NCBI GenBank assembly: GCA_014904845.1
Contig: MU119284.1
Location: 62,001 to 126,000, forward strand
Length of the DNA stretch: 64,000 bases
Direction of reading: 5' to 3'
From: Acephala macrosclerotiorum
Lineage: Eukaryota > Ascomycota > Leotiomycetes > Helotiales > Mollisiaceae
Shown here: one piece after another, positions 38,418 through 49,911 of the stretch
Layout: the number at the start of each line of letters is the position of its first letter
Position numbering within the stretch: the first letter of the stretch is position 1
Position numbers and translations under genes: made by a program
The notes under the pieces: generated by a model
What the model was told of the DNA's origin: nothing
The model's input: the letters and a program-made list of their open reading frames with translations, nothing else
Database searches by the model: none

Positions 38418-40574
38418 TTGCGAAAGAAAGCAAGTATCGCAGGAGTTGACACGTAAGACCCACGAGATGAACTTTTGTGACTAATGTGCGGCGAGGAGGG
38501 AGAGGGCTGGGTCTTAACCAAACTGGAAAGAATCTATGAAGGAGAAAAATGCTCGATGATACGCGATGCGAGTATCCGTCTCCATTGACTTCAAAGCAGG
38601 TGGAGAGTTGAGGCAGCTAGTCTCAGTACGAGAGGTCTTCGAGGCCATGAACAATATCATGGCGCTAGAGAAGGTCGAAAAACGAAGGAGTGGAGCTGGA
38701 AGCTATGAATGACCGAGGCACCTGATGATACAGACACAGACAGCTTGGCGTTCGACAACAACTGCCGTGGAGGCTGAAGCCAAGAAAACATGTATCTCCG
38801 TACACCGCTTTCACTCTATTCTTAGAGTGGCGCAAGACATCGCTACCGCTGTCAATACTCCTCAATGCAATCAGCGCTCTCGCATCAGCATGGAACGGAG
38901 AATATGCGTCGGCTACCGGCATGTCAAATCCAAGAGTTCTGACACCTCTGATTCATGAGACAACTTTGCTGGATTAGTTCAGATTCTCCCACCTCAGACA
39001 GCACGTGATAGAGCGTTATCCTTCTGAAACTAGTCGCAAAGATTTTCCCCCTTCTCACGAACGCTCAGCCACCTCCACTCGTACCATCCACCGGCTCCAA
39101 CAACTCCGATCACGGCTAGATGTTTCTATGGGTCTTCCCCTCAATGCTACATGATCGCCTGATCGACATCGCTTGCTCTTCCATTGAAGTCTGTCCCCGT
39201 GGTTGTAGATATTGGTTTGGTGTTGGGACCTCACCTAAGATAAAACACGATGCGTCCGTAAGAGGCTTTCTGTTGCGAAGAACCGCGACAGTGCGACGGA
39301 GATGGGCCGTATTAGAGTTAATTCGGTGATCGGCAAGAGGCGCAAGAACAATCGACACATGGGTCCCCAGTATCAGATCCGTTTGCATGATGTACCGGTT
39401 GAGCAGCCGATTCATTGGTGTTCGCGCACGAAACAGTGGGTAAACGCCCAGCAGCCCAGAGGCAAAAGCGCATTGGCAAGTGAGTGGCGATGCTTAATTC
39501 TACGATGGCATACACAACATTGGCTTCACTTATTGGTCTCTGTTCAGAAAACATTGCATTGATTGTGGTCGTTTGAATTGTTCGGCAAGTCCTGTAGACG
39601 TTGATTTTACCTTCGGCTCGCTTCTGTTCCTTTTGATGTTTCCCCGCTTGAAACTTCATGCACGCCTTCAACAATGAACTTCGCTTCGAATATTCACCGC
39701 GCCTCTATGGGTAGAATCAGCAATACGTTTCGGACACAAAATTATTGGGCGAGTCGAAGAGATCACTCGTGTCTCGCTTTGGTTCTCTTGACGATTTTCC
39801 TTGACGCGCTTGGCCCATGCTTGGAAACATGCACAGACAAAAGTCAGGGCTGTTTGATACTATGCCTCGCCCAGGCCCTATCATGAAGCTTGCGAAGGGG
39901 CCACATCCTCGAAGGAGATCAGTTTCAATCGCCAATATCTTGATCTGATTTGATTGATCGTCCACAGGCATACCGCTAATCCCCGGTGGATCAAGTGCTT
40001 CTCCGCATTCTGTTTCGATAATCATCTGCATTCGGATTAACCTTCCACATTTTGACTCACCGCACCCAGTGACACTCGCTTCGAACAACGTTGTACAATC
40101 TCGGGCTCTTGTCCTTCGGAAACACCTTTCTGACAGTCGACCTGACGTTTGAGCCATACCACAGAGACCAGCTTCACGCTCCAATCACCCCTCAGCAGCC
40201 GAATAGCCGCGCATTCGACTAACAGTGCAGTCGGTTCCGACCATGCGCATGAGCATTCGTCTCAATGATGGAACCTCGCAGCGCTCTTGGCATGTTTATG
40301 ATTTTCCATGAAGGCTGAGGTTGTGGACTAGTCCCATGTCCATGGCCGAAACATCGCGAACTCTGTACCCAGATGGGTGGTGAGCAGAAAAGTATTAAAG
40401 CTGCTCAAAGTCCCTCCCTTTGAACAGCATCAGCGATCAACAGTTCTTCAGTTTACTTCACTTTCATCCAATTCTTTTCACTTCTTCAGCCGCTTACGAT
40501 TGACTCGTAACCGCTTTCAGTCTTTATTACAACCAATTTTTAGTTCTTATTTAGATCAACCCCCAACCAACAAC
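38418..40574. other. 2.2 kb intergenic region
   Basis: Several short frames on both strands, none with a domain, signal peptide or consistent splice sites. The last 200 bp are C/T-rich (for example CACTTTCATCCAATTC) and look like the leader of the following gene. Confidence 0.5.
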
Positions 40575-41365
40575 ATGTTCTCCAAGCTCTTCATCCTTGC
40601 TCTCGCAGCATCCCCATTGGTCGCCGCCCATGGCAAGATCGCAGTCATGGTAAGCCTCATCCTTCTCCAGCTTCTTGAGCCTCATCTAACAGAACCCAAC
40701 AGACTGGTGATGCTGGTGGAAACACCACTGGTCTTGGTATCCAAGGAGGTGTTATCCCAGGTGCCGGAACCAACAAGCAAACCGAAGTCGACACCACCGT
40801 CTTCAACAGCAAGAACGCCATGACCGACGGCCTCGGAAAGACCAAGGCCGGCGCCAACACCCTCGCCGGCATGTCAGCTGTCATGGCCCAATCCGGCACC
40901 ACCGTCGCTCAAGTCAGCCAGGGTGGATCCATCTCCGGCACCATGCACATTGTCACCACTGACGGAGCCGGCCCATACACCGCCGTCCTCGACACCACCG
41001 GCACCGGCGCCTTCTCCACTGGTACCAAGCTCGCCGTCACCCAACAAGTCCCAGGCACGAACGGTAACATCGCTGCTCCCAAGCAACGATCCCTCATTGC
41101 CCGCTCTCTCGTCGCCATGGGCATCGTCAAGCGTGCTTCCAACGTCAACGAGGATTACCCATTCGCTGCTACCGTCCCAGCTGGCACAACTTGCACTGGT
41201 ACCGTTGCTGGACAGAGCGGTGTCTGCTTGGTGAAGATTGTTAACCCATCTGGTGCTGGACCTTTCGGTGGTGTTATGGCTATGCAGATGGCTGGTGGTG
41301 CCGCTACCCCAGCTGCTGCCACTGCTGAGAAGCGTGAGCTTGTTGGCGCTAAGTTCCGTGCTTAA
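40575..41365 (+). CDS. Secreted Egh16/Gas-like (MAS-type) protein, 245 aa
   Basis: Resembles the fungal Egh16H/GAS1/MAS family (DUF3129), secreted proteins named from genes expressed in infection structures of powdery mildew and Magnaporthe; the molecular function is not settled. Exon 1 (40575-40649) encodes a signal peptide, MFSKLFILALAASPLVAAHG. A 53-nt intron (40650-40702) follows. Exon 2 (40703-41365) opens with TGDAGGNTTGLGIQGG, the family hallmark after the His-Gly, and ends with NPSGAGPFGGVMAMQM and a short tail. Only two Cys occur in the mature part (CTGTVAGQSGVC). Two Lys-Arg sites (IVKR/ASNVNED and AEKR/ELVG) could be cut by Kex2. The C/T-rich leader suggests good expression. Family assignment rests on the HG...TGDAGG and GPFGG motifs. 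Confidence 0.85.
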
Positions 41366-42960
41366 ATCTGTCGTTACTGTCCCGACTGGTAGTTGTAATC
41401 GGATTGAGAGGAGGACCAGAGGCAACTGGGCTTGTACAGATGGGATGAGTTGGTGGAAGAGTTTCTTTTTAGAGCTGTGGTTGTTTCCATGAGTGGGGAG
41501 CTGGTGGAGCATGGTGATCAAAATCTCGGATTATTCCTTCTGTATTATGAGAAATGACATTCCTTTGCGCTGTACCTTGATGGCTCTCCCTTTTATTGAT
41601 ATGCGCTGTATTATAAACTCTCATACAGATTAGCTTGACTTGGCTTCTCTTTAGTTGTGATCGTGCTCGCTTCCCATACTATCCTGAAAGAGTTTGTGCC
41701 CTCGGGAGAAACTCCACAACCATTGCTATTACAGGCAAAAGCTATGGTGTGGGTGTAAAGTGTGTGTTCATGATGTGTTGTGATGTCTTATTCCTGTCTA
41801 GCGGTGAGATGAGGATATATATAACATTAAACACGTGACCACCCTAATAATTGCTGTTTGAGACTAGAGGCCAAAAGGCACCCCGAAATACTTCTTTTTT
41901 GCATCTACTCGTCTTACATGAGGACTTGAAATTAGAAGAGACGAGAATCGCAAATCTGCTTGACAGTCACTGGCCGTCCTCGACACACCGTGAGTTTTCT
42001 TTTGAGAGTTCACCTTGAAAGACAATAAAACCTCTACCTGCCTAGACTGGTAAGAGAATGCATGGCGCCTAGCGCTGGTGCAGAGCAGCCTGGGGACGAT
42101 GATTATATGATTCCCTTCTGCCAACAAGATTATCGTCATTTGGGCATGCACGTCATACGGCTATTCTTCGAACTTCTCGATAATAACCGCTGTGATTTTT
42201 CGGGTGTTAGGTTCAGTGATTGAATTACACTCCTGCTATTCTCATCTTTGAGGATGTTCTTATGAAGCATGTCGGATTTTGAGAACCTCGGTTACCCCCA
42301 TCAAAGACCCAGGACTAGTAACTTTTGGCCCCCAAATCCTGTACCCTTCCTTTACAGTTCTTTTTTGACAGTTTGAGCCTTTTTACCCCCCCTCTATCTT
42401 GACATAGTTCATTCGGTGAAGTGATAGCAATGTTTTGGGCACTCGCAGGTCATGACCTTTAGAGGTCTTGAATCAATACAATCGAAAAAGAGAAGTTTCT
42501 GGGACAACTGGTAAGATTGTTCACAATTTTTGAGCCTGAATGAGGAATGGAGCCCGGCATTTTCAACGACAAGTATGACAGAGAGGATCTCCAATCTCGA
42601 GACTGTTCAATCTTGATTCTGCCAATATTTAGCAATGTTTGCCAATCTAGCCTTCTCGCCGCGACTAAAGTCTCATCAAAGCTACCCAAAAATAAGCCTG
42701 TTGAAATACGGTCGACAAGATTTGACTAAACGAGAGATGAAATGCCGGTGCGAGGTGCGAAGCAAATATTCGGGTTTTGAGGACTAGATGAGAAACTATT
42801 CCAAAACTGATGAGCAACAAAACTCCAAAGCTTCCTCTCAGAATTCAAACGAATCGCCTTTTCATTTTGAAACTCCTCTCCCCAGAAATAGAGAGCAGAA
42901 GACTAAAAAGTAATGCAACAATATCTCTCGTCACGTGTACCACACCTTGACAGCCTCAAA
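41366..42960. other. Intergenic, 1.6 kb
   Basis: Probable 3' UTR of the preceding gene followed by non-coding DNA. Short frames only; no RNA gene seen. Confidence 0.5.
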
Positions 42961-42969
42961 AGTTCCGCG

Positions 42970-43215
42970 CACGGGGAGGTATATATACTTATCGGATACG
43001 ACATGCAACAAACGCCTAAGCCCTCCTCTCTCTGACTCACAGCCCCATTCGAAGCCCTTCAGGAGAGGTGGTATATATATACCTCTCTCTCACGACGTGC
43101 AACAAAACGCCGAAACCCCCTCGCTCTGACTCAGACCTAGCCTCTAAGGCTCCTGGGGAAGAGAAGGTTTATGTACTCTGACTACTCCGCCCCTACGATG
43201 CGCAACAAAAGTAGA
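42970..43215. repeat. Three diverged tandem repeats of about 95-100 bp
   Basis: A phrase ACATGCAACAAA / ACGTGCAACAAAAC / ATGCGCAACAAAAG occurs at 43001, 43095 and about 43198. Each is preceded by a T/A run (TATATATA in the first two) and the first two are followed by a CTCTGACTCA. The copies have diverged strongly. No coding content. Confidence 0.5.
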
Positions 43216-43670
43216 ATGTGACTTACACTCACAGTCTGGACTTGTGCGTACTGGAGAAAAGAATTCCAGGTACGCAAAGGCTGGGAAGCTAGCTTAGTGG
43301 AGAGTATATCTTCAACTAGCAAGCATAGGGCTGCGCGAAGGTTTCGAAGAGAGGAAACCTAGGGCAGAGCTGTGAGGCCCTTCTCCCAGTGATGTAACTG
43401 TAGAACATGAAGATCAATGTCGGAATGCGCGTGGAAGATTTGGGCGGCGTGCAACATCAGAAACGAAACGGACATTGGCGATACCACAGATTTTCAATTT
43501 GTGACCGACATTGCCGCTTGCTTCGAAGCTCATCGCTTTATACATCAAGCAGTGACTTTTGTTTCCGTTGTACGAATTGAAGTTGAGCTCCTCATTCGAG
43601 GCATTCATTATCCGAGACAAATCGGGACTTCATCATCTCGTGATTCTTCATCCGGGACGTCAACATTTAT

Positions 43671-44986
43671 TCATGATTCCGCTTTCCTCCCATACATAAA
43701 CCTATAAACAGTATATAGATGCAAACTCTTATTATTGAACTCCTGCTTGATCATCTCGAATGTGATCTTTGCTTGGTCGGCTGAATAATTGAGGACGCGA
43801 GTATAGAGAGCTATCGAATGCGCTTCGATGGAGTCGTTCATGTGACAGCGTTCGTATCGGCCGAGTTCTTTGAGGGCGGGGTCTCTTGTCCATGGTCCGA
43901 GTGGAACCTGCGAAGATGAGAATCAGTACCCATATTCTCGATCGTGTAAGGAGAAAAAGAGAGCTTCAAAAACCTTAATTATCTTCTCCTGCACATCCAC
44001 AAAACCCGCCTCCTCCATCCACCCCCTCTGCTTCGAACCAACATTCAGTTGCTTCCCAAACGCAATCGTCGCCCTATCCACCGTCTCGCACCACTCCTTT
44101 GTCCGCGGCGCCTTCACCATATCCGGATCATCATCACTATAAACCCACGCATCATATTCCTGAACCTCAATATACCCTCCCGGCTTCAAATTATTGAAAC
44201 ATTGTCCATATAATTTTAACCAATCCCCAGTACTCCCACAAAGACTCCGCCAATGTATGAAATCAAATTTCCCTACTTCCGGAAACTCCCACTCTTGCTC
44301 GAAATCATCGACGTAAAACTTAATATTCGGTGGTACAAAACCAGGTTGTATAGGTGATAAATCTTATCAAGATCTCCGACTCAGCTAACTTCTTTTGTGT
44401 GCTTCAAGAGGAAAAATGCATGTCTTAGGAGTACGTCTGGAGCACTGCTGGAGTGCAGATGGAGCAATGCAGTCCAGAGACATGCAGAAAGAGGGAATAA
44501 TCCTCCGAGAAATTGATGCTTACCCGTTCCATAGACCACTGCACCAGGGAACTCGTCTGCCAACTCAATTGCCCATATTCCTGTCCCTGTCCCAATATCT
44601 AGTACCGTCTGTGGGTTCTTGATCGGTGCTGAGTAGAGTTCGCCGCCGAGACAAAGACGGTAGATGTGATGTTGGAGGTCGAGGCGGGATTGCTCTTGTT
44701 CGTCGTTCGGGAGGACGTATTCACCCTCTTTGTAGGCGTGGTAGCGGCGGCCGTTTTCGTATTGGTAGTTGGTTATTGAGGATGCGAGGCTTGCGGATGA
44801 GGAGGTTACGGAACTGCCATAGGCGGAGTCGGTATCTTCGAAGTCGCCCTGAAGTTTTCGTCAGAGTGTTTGGATATTTGAATGAGTGGCGGAAGGTACC
44901 TGGTCGTCTATTTGGAGGGGTTCGTTCTGCTCTTGAAGCTGTTCGGCGTCCGGGGGTGAAGGTGGGGGTGAACGAGGCTCCGACAT
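43671..44986 (-). CDS. LaeA-like SAM-dependent methyltransferase, 345 aa
   Basis: Fungal class I methyltransferase of the LaeA/TAM-related group. LaeA itself is a nuclear regulator of secondary metabolism; many relatives in each genome have unknown substrates, so LaeA function is not claimed. Exons are 44986-44900, 44848-44524, 44362-43974 and 43907-43671; introns of 51, 161 and 65 nt all have GT/AG ends and the frame closes exactly. The N-terminus is Pro/Ser-rich (MSEPRSPPPSPPDAEQ). The SAM motif I is LDIGTGTGIWAIELADEF at about residues 112-129, followed by YGTDLSPIQP (acidic ribose-binding residue). FDFIHWRSLCGSTGDW and LKPGGYIEVQEYD follow. The C-terminus LYTVYRFMYGRK is typical. A MITE lies 153 bp upstream of the start and may sit in the promoter. 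Confidence 0.9.
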
Positions 44987-45139
44987 GCTGGGATTATCGG
45001 TTGAAGTCAGGTTGTGGCACAAGTCTGCTGCAGGTATTGCCGTCGGTCCTGGAGTTGATGATAATGTCTGCGTTCTTAGTGGGGGTCCGGTGTGGCGGCA
45101 CTATGCGAGGTGGTGAAGATTGTTTGAGAGAGTTGAGTA

Positions 45140-45586
45140 AGAGTGGTCCCTGTGTGGCGAAAATCCCTGTGTGCCGAAACACCGCGAAAATCACGATTTT
45201 ACACACAAATCGATTTCTAATGTATAACTCTATAACACAAGTAATTTTGCATCTCATTTGAGAAGTATATAGATCATAAAGTTCTTATTACTTTTGCTTT
45301 TTCTAAAAGAATTTAGTTAAAGTAATCTCTTAATAGCTAGCTACTCAAGTTTCTCTATATAAAATTTTATATAAGAAAACTTTACCTTTATACTTCTTTA
45401 TTAACGCACAAACGGATTCCTTTGAAACTTAGAAAATAGACTATTTAAGGCTCAAATATTCTATTTATTTAATAAAATTCTCGGATTTCTTATAAAATAA
45501 TAGACTGGATTTGCGTGCACGGACGAATTTTGTATGTAAAATCGCGTTTCGGCACACAGGGATTTTCGCCACACAGGGACCACTCT
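45140..45586. mobile_element. MITE, 447 bp, TA-flanked
   Basis: Terminal inverted repeats of about 41 bp are perfect: AGAGTGGTCCCTGTGTGGCG at the left end, with its reverse complement at the right end. The target dinucleotide TA is present on both sides (45138-45139, 45587-45588), indicating the Tc1/mariner superfamily. Within each terminal repeat the phrase CCCTGTGTG(G/C)CGAAA occurs twice, like double transposase-binding sites. The interior is AT-rich without a frame. It is unrelated in sequence to the pogo-like copies in the island. It lies between the LaeA-like gene and the F-box pseudogene. Confidence 0.9.
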
Positions 45587-45746
45587 TACCTCGGCAGACA
45601 GCGGCAAGTTACTGCTGTCAGATCTCTCCTCACGACCCCGGACACGTCAGCGGCTGACGAAGATCAACGTCGTGCCAGGATGAGGCTAGAGAAAGCCATG
45701 AGGTTTCTTCTGCAGAACATGTAGATCGGATTGAAGTTGCTCTAGT

Positions 45747-47220
45747 CTAAATGCCGGTGTTGAGCCTTAATTGCACTTTGAAATTATTTGTATTAGGCCG
45801 AGGATGCCCGATTTTGGCATGATTAGTGTGGATATTGACTGACATCACCTGTTCATCTCGTCGACTCGGAGCTTGCATCCAAGAACTCGCTACAGCTCTT
45901 GATCGCGATATATCAATTGAGATTGAGCGGCGTTCGATCCTTGGAAGCCTGGCGGCAAGCGAAACTTTGATCCTTTGTTGATGAAGCAACGCAACACCAA
46001 GCGGTGATCCCAGAGTGCCTGTATCGTGCATCAATGTTTCGGGCTCCGAAAGTCGGGAGTTGACGTTAGACATGCGATTGCTCGAGCGAATTCTTCGTAC
46101 GAACTGTCGTCGCTTCTCATTTCCAGCGGCGCCGCATAGACCCTTTGGCTGAAGGTTATCTAATTCTAGTTCCACTTCAGCTTGGCAAAACTCATTCAGC
46201 CTGGCTTCAAGTTCTAGAGACAATGGAGGCTGTATAGCTTCGGCAGAGCCATGACCATGTACCGTATCTAGAGCATGTTGTGCCCATCTCCAGCTCGCGT
46301 GATGCGGAAATAGCAGCGATAACTCGAGCAAGAAAAGGGTATGCATCGACCATCAAAGTTATTTCTCTCGCGCGCTTCAATGGGGAGCAATCTATTCCGT
46401 GTTCCAACCGCGATCGTAGTACACGGGCCATATATCCTATCGTTGGAAACGCCCAACCAGTCCTGTGAACCTCTTCGATGGCGGGTTCACCAGTGTCCTA
46501 TCCCAAGGGTAATGGATAGTTTCCCACTGTTCTGGCGACGAAGAGGATGTCGACAAGCGCAATAAAAATCCTTCGAGATTGTAGCAATCGCACATTGAGC
46601 ATGCGTATCGGATCAGGTCGTATCAAAGCAGCAAAAACTGTAAATTTGTCTGGACAGGCATGGAGCACTTTCGTGAGAGCGTTTGGAACCCCCTCACCGA
46701 CGTTGAGGGCTGTCTTCTCAGCCAGGACAACGCGCTTGACATTGGGAAGAATTTTCTATGTCTGCCAGAAGTGCTGAATCTTGTATGCTTCTAAAAGTCT
46801 AGCCTCATCGCTGGGTACGAGCATTGGAGAGAATTCCTTGAAAATTGCGAGTATCTCAACCTGTTCTACGTGTGGCAGAATATCCGGACAATCTGATACC
46901 GGACCTGGGAATCTATCTCCGTGGGACAGCCATTGGTATTCAATGCTATATTAAGGTTTCTCGCTCGACCAGAATAGCTTTGAAGCCTTGTTTCGTACAA
47001 TTGGGGAGGTTCGCATCAACTAGTATCTGTAATTTGAGCCGTCAGCTTTGATATTCCACAAACTTCTGTCGTAGAGTATTCGCGGAATCAGAGTTTCACT
47101 CACAGAGTAGATTCGTCGCAGAAGCTGATGATTTCCAGCTGGAGCTCACTAGGCAGTTCAGAGAACTCGGGGAACGTCTCTATCGATGATGGGACTGCTG
47201 GGCTCTTCGGGGTGACATAG
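45747..47220 (-). pseudogene. F-box protein pseudogene
   Basis: An F-box protein would recruit substrates to an SCF ubiquitin ligase. On the minus strand, FSELPSELQLEIISFCDE (about 47165-47112) is the F-box start. A 77-nt intron (47103-47027) follows, then LMRTSPIVRNKASKLFW, typical of fungal F-box proteins. The continuing frame holds four stops: TAG 47022-47020, TAA 46953-46951, TAG 46758-46756 and TAG 46500-46498. Each fits CAG or TGG changed by C-to-T or G-to-A. A frameshift near 46300 shifts the last third (SWRWAQHALDTVHG onward) to another frame ending at 45747. Residues around the stops (HVEQVEILAIFKEFSP, LPNVKRVVLAEKT) keep good protein character, so inactivation is fairly recent. The 5' end is uncertain. 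Confidence 0.72.
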
Positions 47221-47442
47221 AGCTGAAAGGCATGCGGTCTTCATCACTGAAGTGGTCGTGAAGGTCGAGACCCTAAGATATGCCCCACGATTCATTCGGT
47301 GAAGTATCGAATAGCTGCACTCGATATGGAGGGGGAGACATAATTGCTTGTGGTTGTTGATGTCAATGGACGCGTCGTGGGATTGAGGCTCAAATTTCGT
47401 GCCGCGGCGTCTTGTGAGGGTGCGAGTATCTGTCAGTTGCAA

Positions 47443-49521
47443 GAACGAAAGTAGCCTCTCTGTCTACGTTCAAGGCGGGCGAGGATGTGTGCAGTGAATG
47501 CGAGAGGTTGTCAGTGAGCACAGTGTTTGTTTCGTCGATTGAAAGCTGGGGTTCTGCTAGGGCTGACCGCTCCCCAGTCGAGCACCCTCAGCTTTCGTTG
47601 CCCCTCGTTTCCCCTCGTTTCCCCTCTCAAAAGTGAAAACAATTATATAGAGCCTGCATTGCAACAAATATCATCTCAAACATCACAATCCAGAGAGAAA
47701 GTGCAGAAAAATGGCATACATCTATATTTCATTGTCAACCAACTCGATACCTACTATCATTCAGCCCAGCGGAGTTGTTTTGACACAAACCTGGATACCA
47801 TACCAACTACACCGGCACCCCAGCCAAAGCACTACGGATCTCTATACAATAACCTCTCATCGCCTTTTGACTTCCCCTAGACTATATTGAGACAATGGGG
47901 ATGATATTTCAGGTATTCATGCGGCTTTGCATCAAATTTTCAATCTCAGAGTCTGGCTTCGCACTATGCACCACCGCTTTGACCTCAGAAACCATCGATG
48001 CAGCCTGAAGGTAGACAGTGTTCTCTCATAAATACATTATTCAGGTGTTGGAAATGCTGCGTCATGAGTTTTATGTCATTCGCATCTGCTTTCGTGGAGG
48101 TTCGACGCGTCGAGTTCTCGCTGGGGTGAGACAAAATCACCAAGTCCCTAAAAATATTAACATTTCGAGAAGGTAACCGAAATCTCATCATCAAAGCATC
48201 CTTCAAGCTGTTCAGACCCATGAAAACAAATTTCATGTCGTTGGCCTCCGTTGTCGTTGAATTTCAACGCGACAAGTTCCGCACCCTGCCTGCTCACTGG
48301 GCTGGAAACGAATACACAGGCCGTCCCAGAGGAATCGCAATGTGGAGAACCACCAAGCGACGTGTGATAATTGAGATCTCATATGTATGCTATCCGAAGT
48401 TGAAACTTCGATTCGAGGAGATCTTGCCAAGGTCTTCCCAGCGTTGAGTTGTTCTTTGCGAGGTCTCGGTTCTTGCTACACTAACAGATGGACGACACTT
48501 GTTCATCCAACTCAATATTCCCAAATCCACAGCCTTTCATCCTCTTTGAGTTGCTAGGACATCCTTACGTCCATTGAGATGTACCCAGAGCTTGCAGAAG
48601 GACGGGTCCTGGCCTCAAATACTTAACCACTTACACGTCGTGAGATCTTCAGAGCAGTGAAGATATCCGAGATATCCATCTGGGAGGAGTTGAGGACAGG
48701 ATATCTTACCAATCGACGATCCAGTCCAAGTCTCCCAAGCGCTTAAAGTGCGACGAGAAGTGCCAAGACTAGAACGCCCTTTCGCGTGTCGTGAATCATC
48801 TGGGCTTCAGTCTCCAGCAGGCAGATCAACGCCTTCAAATGCAGCAAAAGGAAACAATACCAAGAGATGACACCATCCAAGCCAATGCTCAAGAATACAG
48901 AGACTCCCCCAGAGCAATGCATCCAAGTTCCAAGCCGCGGCCAGTATCCACGTGATCGTGCCTAACCTTCATCAAACACCGCCGCGCCCTCAGCACTCTC
49001 CCATCATCTTATTTCCATCCTCTCCGCCTCCCGCCAAGACCACGCTCCTCCATGCTCCTCCCAAACTCCTCCCAACCCAAGACTCTTACCCACCTTCCAA
49101 GCCACAACCCATAAAGGACACGGAGAAAGCCTAGCATCGCCAAGGCCTCCCGCCACGGTCGTCTACTGCGCCAAGGTCTCTTGGCCTTCACAACAACGCA
49201 ACATGTCTCACAATTGCCGCGATGGCTGCCACTCTCCACGGCAGACTTTTCTCTTGGGCCTCATCGCCAAGGGACCGGATAATGTCGCGATGATAGAGTT
49301 CTGGGCAGGTGCACAAAAGAGACTGTCTCTCCCTCCATTCCATATGTTGTATTGATGTTTGGAATGTCATGATTTGACAATCACAATTACTGTCGCACAA
49401 GAAGCTGTACCAGGACGATATCTGCCTATTCTCCGAGATACGAACGGGGTCTCGAGATTGCGATACGCGAGACATCATATCACCACGAGGCATTAGATTG
49501 AAGAGAGGAGGATAGGACAAG
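47443..49521. other. 2.1 kb without a supportable gene
   Basis: Short frames on both strands. Two short passages, starting near 48,072 (MSFASAFVEVRRVEF) and near 48,235 (MSLASVVVEFQRDKF), are similar to each other, suggesting a small diverged duplication. Nothing else recognised. Confidence 0.4.
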
Positions 49522-49911
49522 ATGGTAGACTACCCTTCCTACCCAAAGGAACCACCACACGCCTACATGGCATCCAGTCCCACTAGCGAACGAACGCTCG
49601 TCTACGTTTCCTCGGAGCGCAAACTCGAATCCTCCACTGGTTACGACGCAGGCGGGAGCTACGAACTTCCTCCACCGGTACAATATAAAGAGAGGAAAGA
49701 GAGGTTCTGTAGCAAGACTTGTATGTGGGCTGTTATTGTGCTGTGTGCGATGTTGGGCATCTCGCTGGCGGTGTCATTGGCAGTTGTGTTCCATAATCAT
49801 GGGAAGAGCGGGTATGTTATTTCTTCGATTGAGAGAAGTAGAGGATTGCTGACTGACGAAGGTTTAGTCCTTGAGGGGATCAATGGAGGATCGCTGCGGT
49901 CTGCGCATTGA
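49522..49911 (+). CDS. Small single-pass membrane protein, unknown
   Basis: An ATG opens a frame with a polar, Pro/Ser-rich N-terminus (MVDYPSYPKEPPHAYMASSP), a basic patch (KERKERFCSKTC) and one hydrophobic segment at about residues 73-92 (MWAVIVLCAMLGISLAVSLA). This layout is common in small fungal membrane proteins of unknown role. As one exon the protein has 129 residues. A GT at about 49,811 and an AG at 49,868 would splice out 58 nt and end the protein soon after HGKSG, giving about 98 residues. I cannot decide between them. Confidence 0.5.
   Translation: MVDYPSYPKEPPHAYMASSPTSERTLVYVSSERKLESSTGYDAGGSYELPPPVQYKERKERFCSKTCMWAVIVLCAMLGISLAVSLAVVFHNHGKSGYVISSIERSRGLLTDEGLVLEGINGGSLRSAH

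Noticed and set aside
39116..40184. Several overlapping frames of 70-155 codons in the 38.4-40.6 kb gap
   Set aside because: No domain, signal peptide, membrane segment or splice pattern; frames on both strands are equally long, as expected by chance.
40874..41521. 215-codon minus-strand frame rich in Ser and Gly
   Set aside because: Antisense to the Egh16/Gas-like gene, whose signal peptide, intron and family motifs are convincing.
44626..45261. 211-codon plus-strand frame
   Set aside because: Mostly antisense to the LaeA-like methyltransferase and running into the MITE; Arg/Gly-rich composition is that of a shadow frame.
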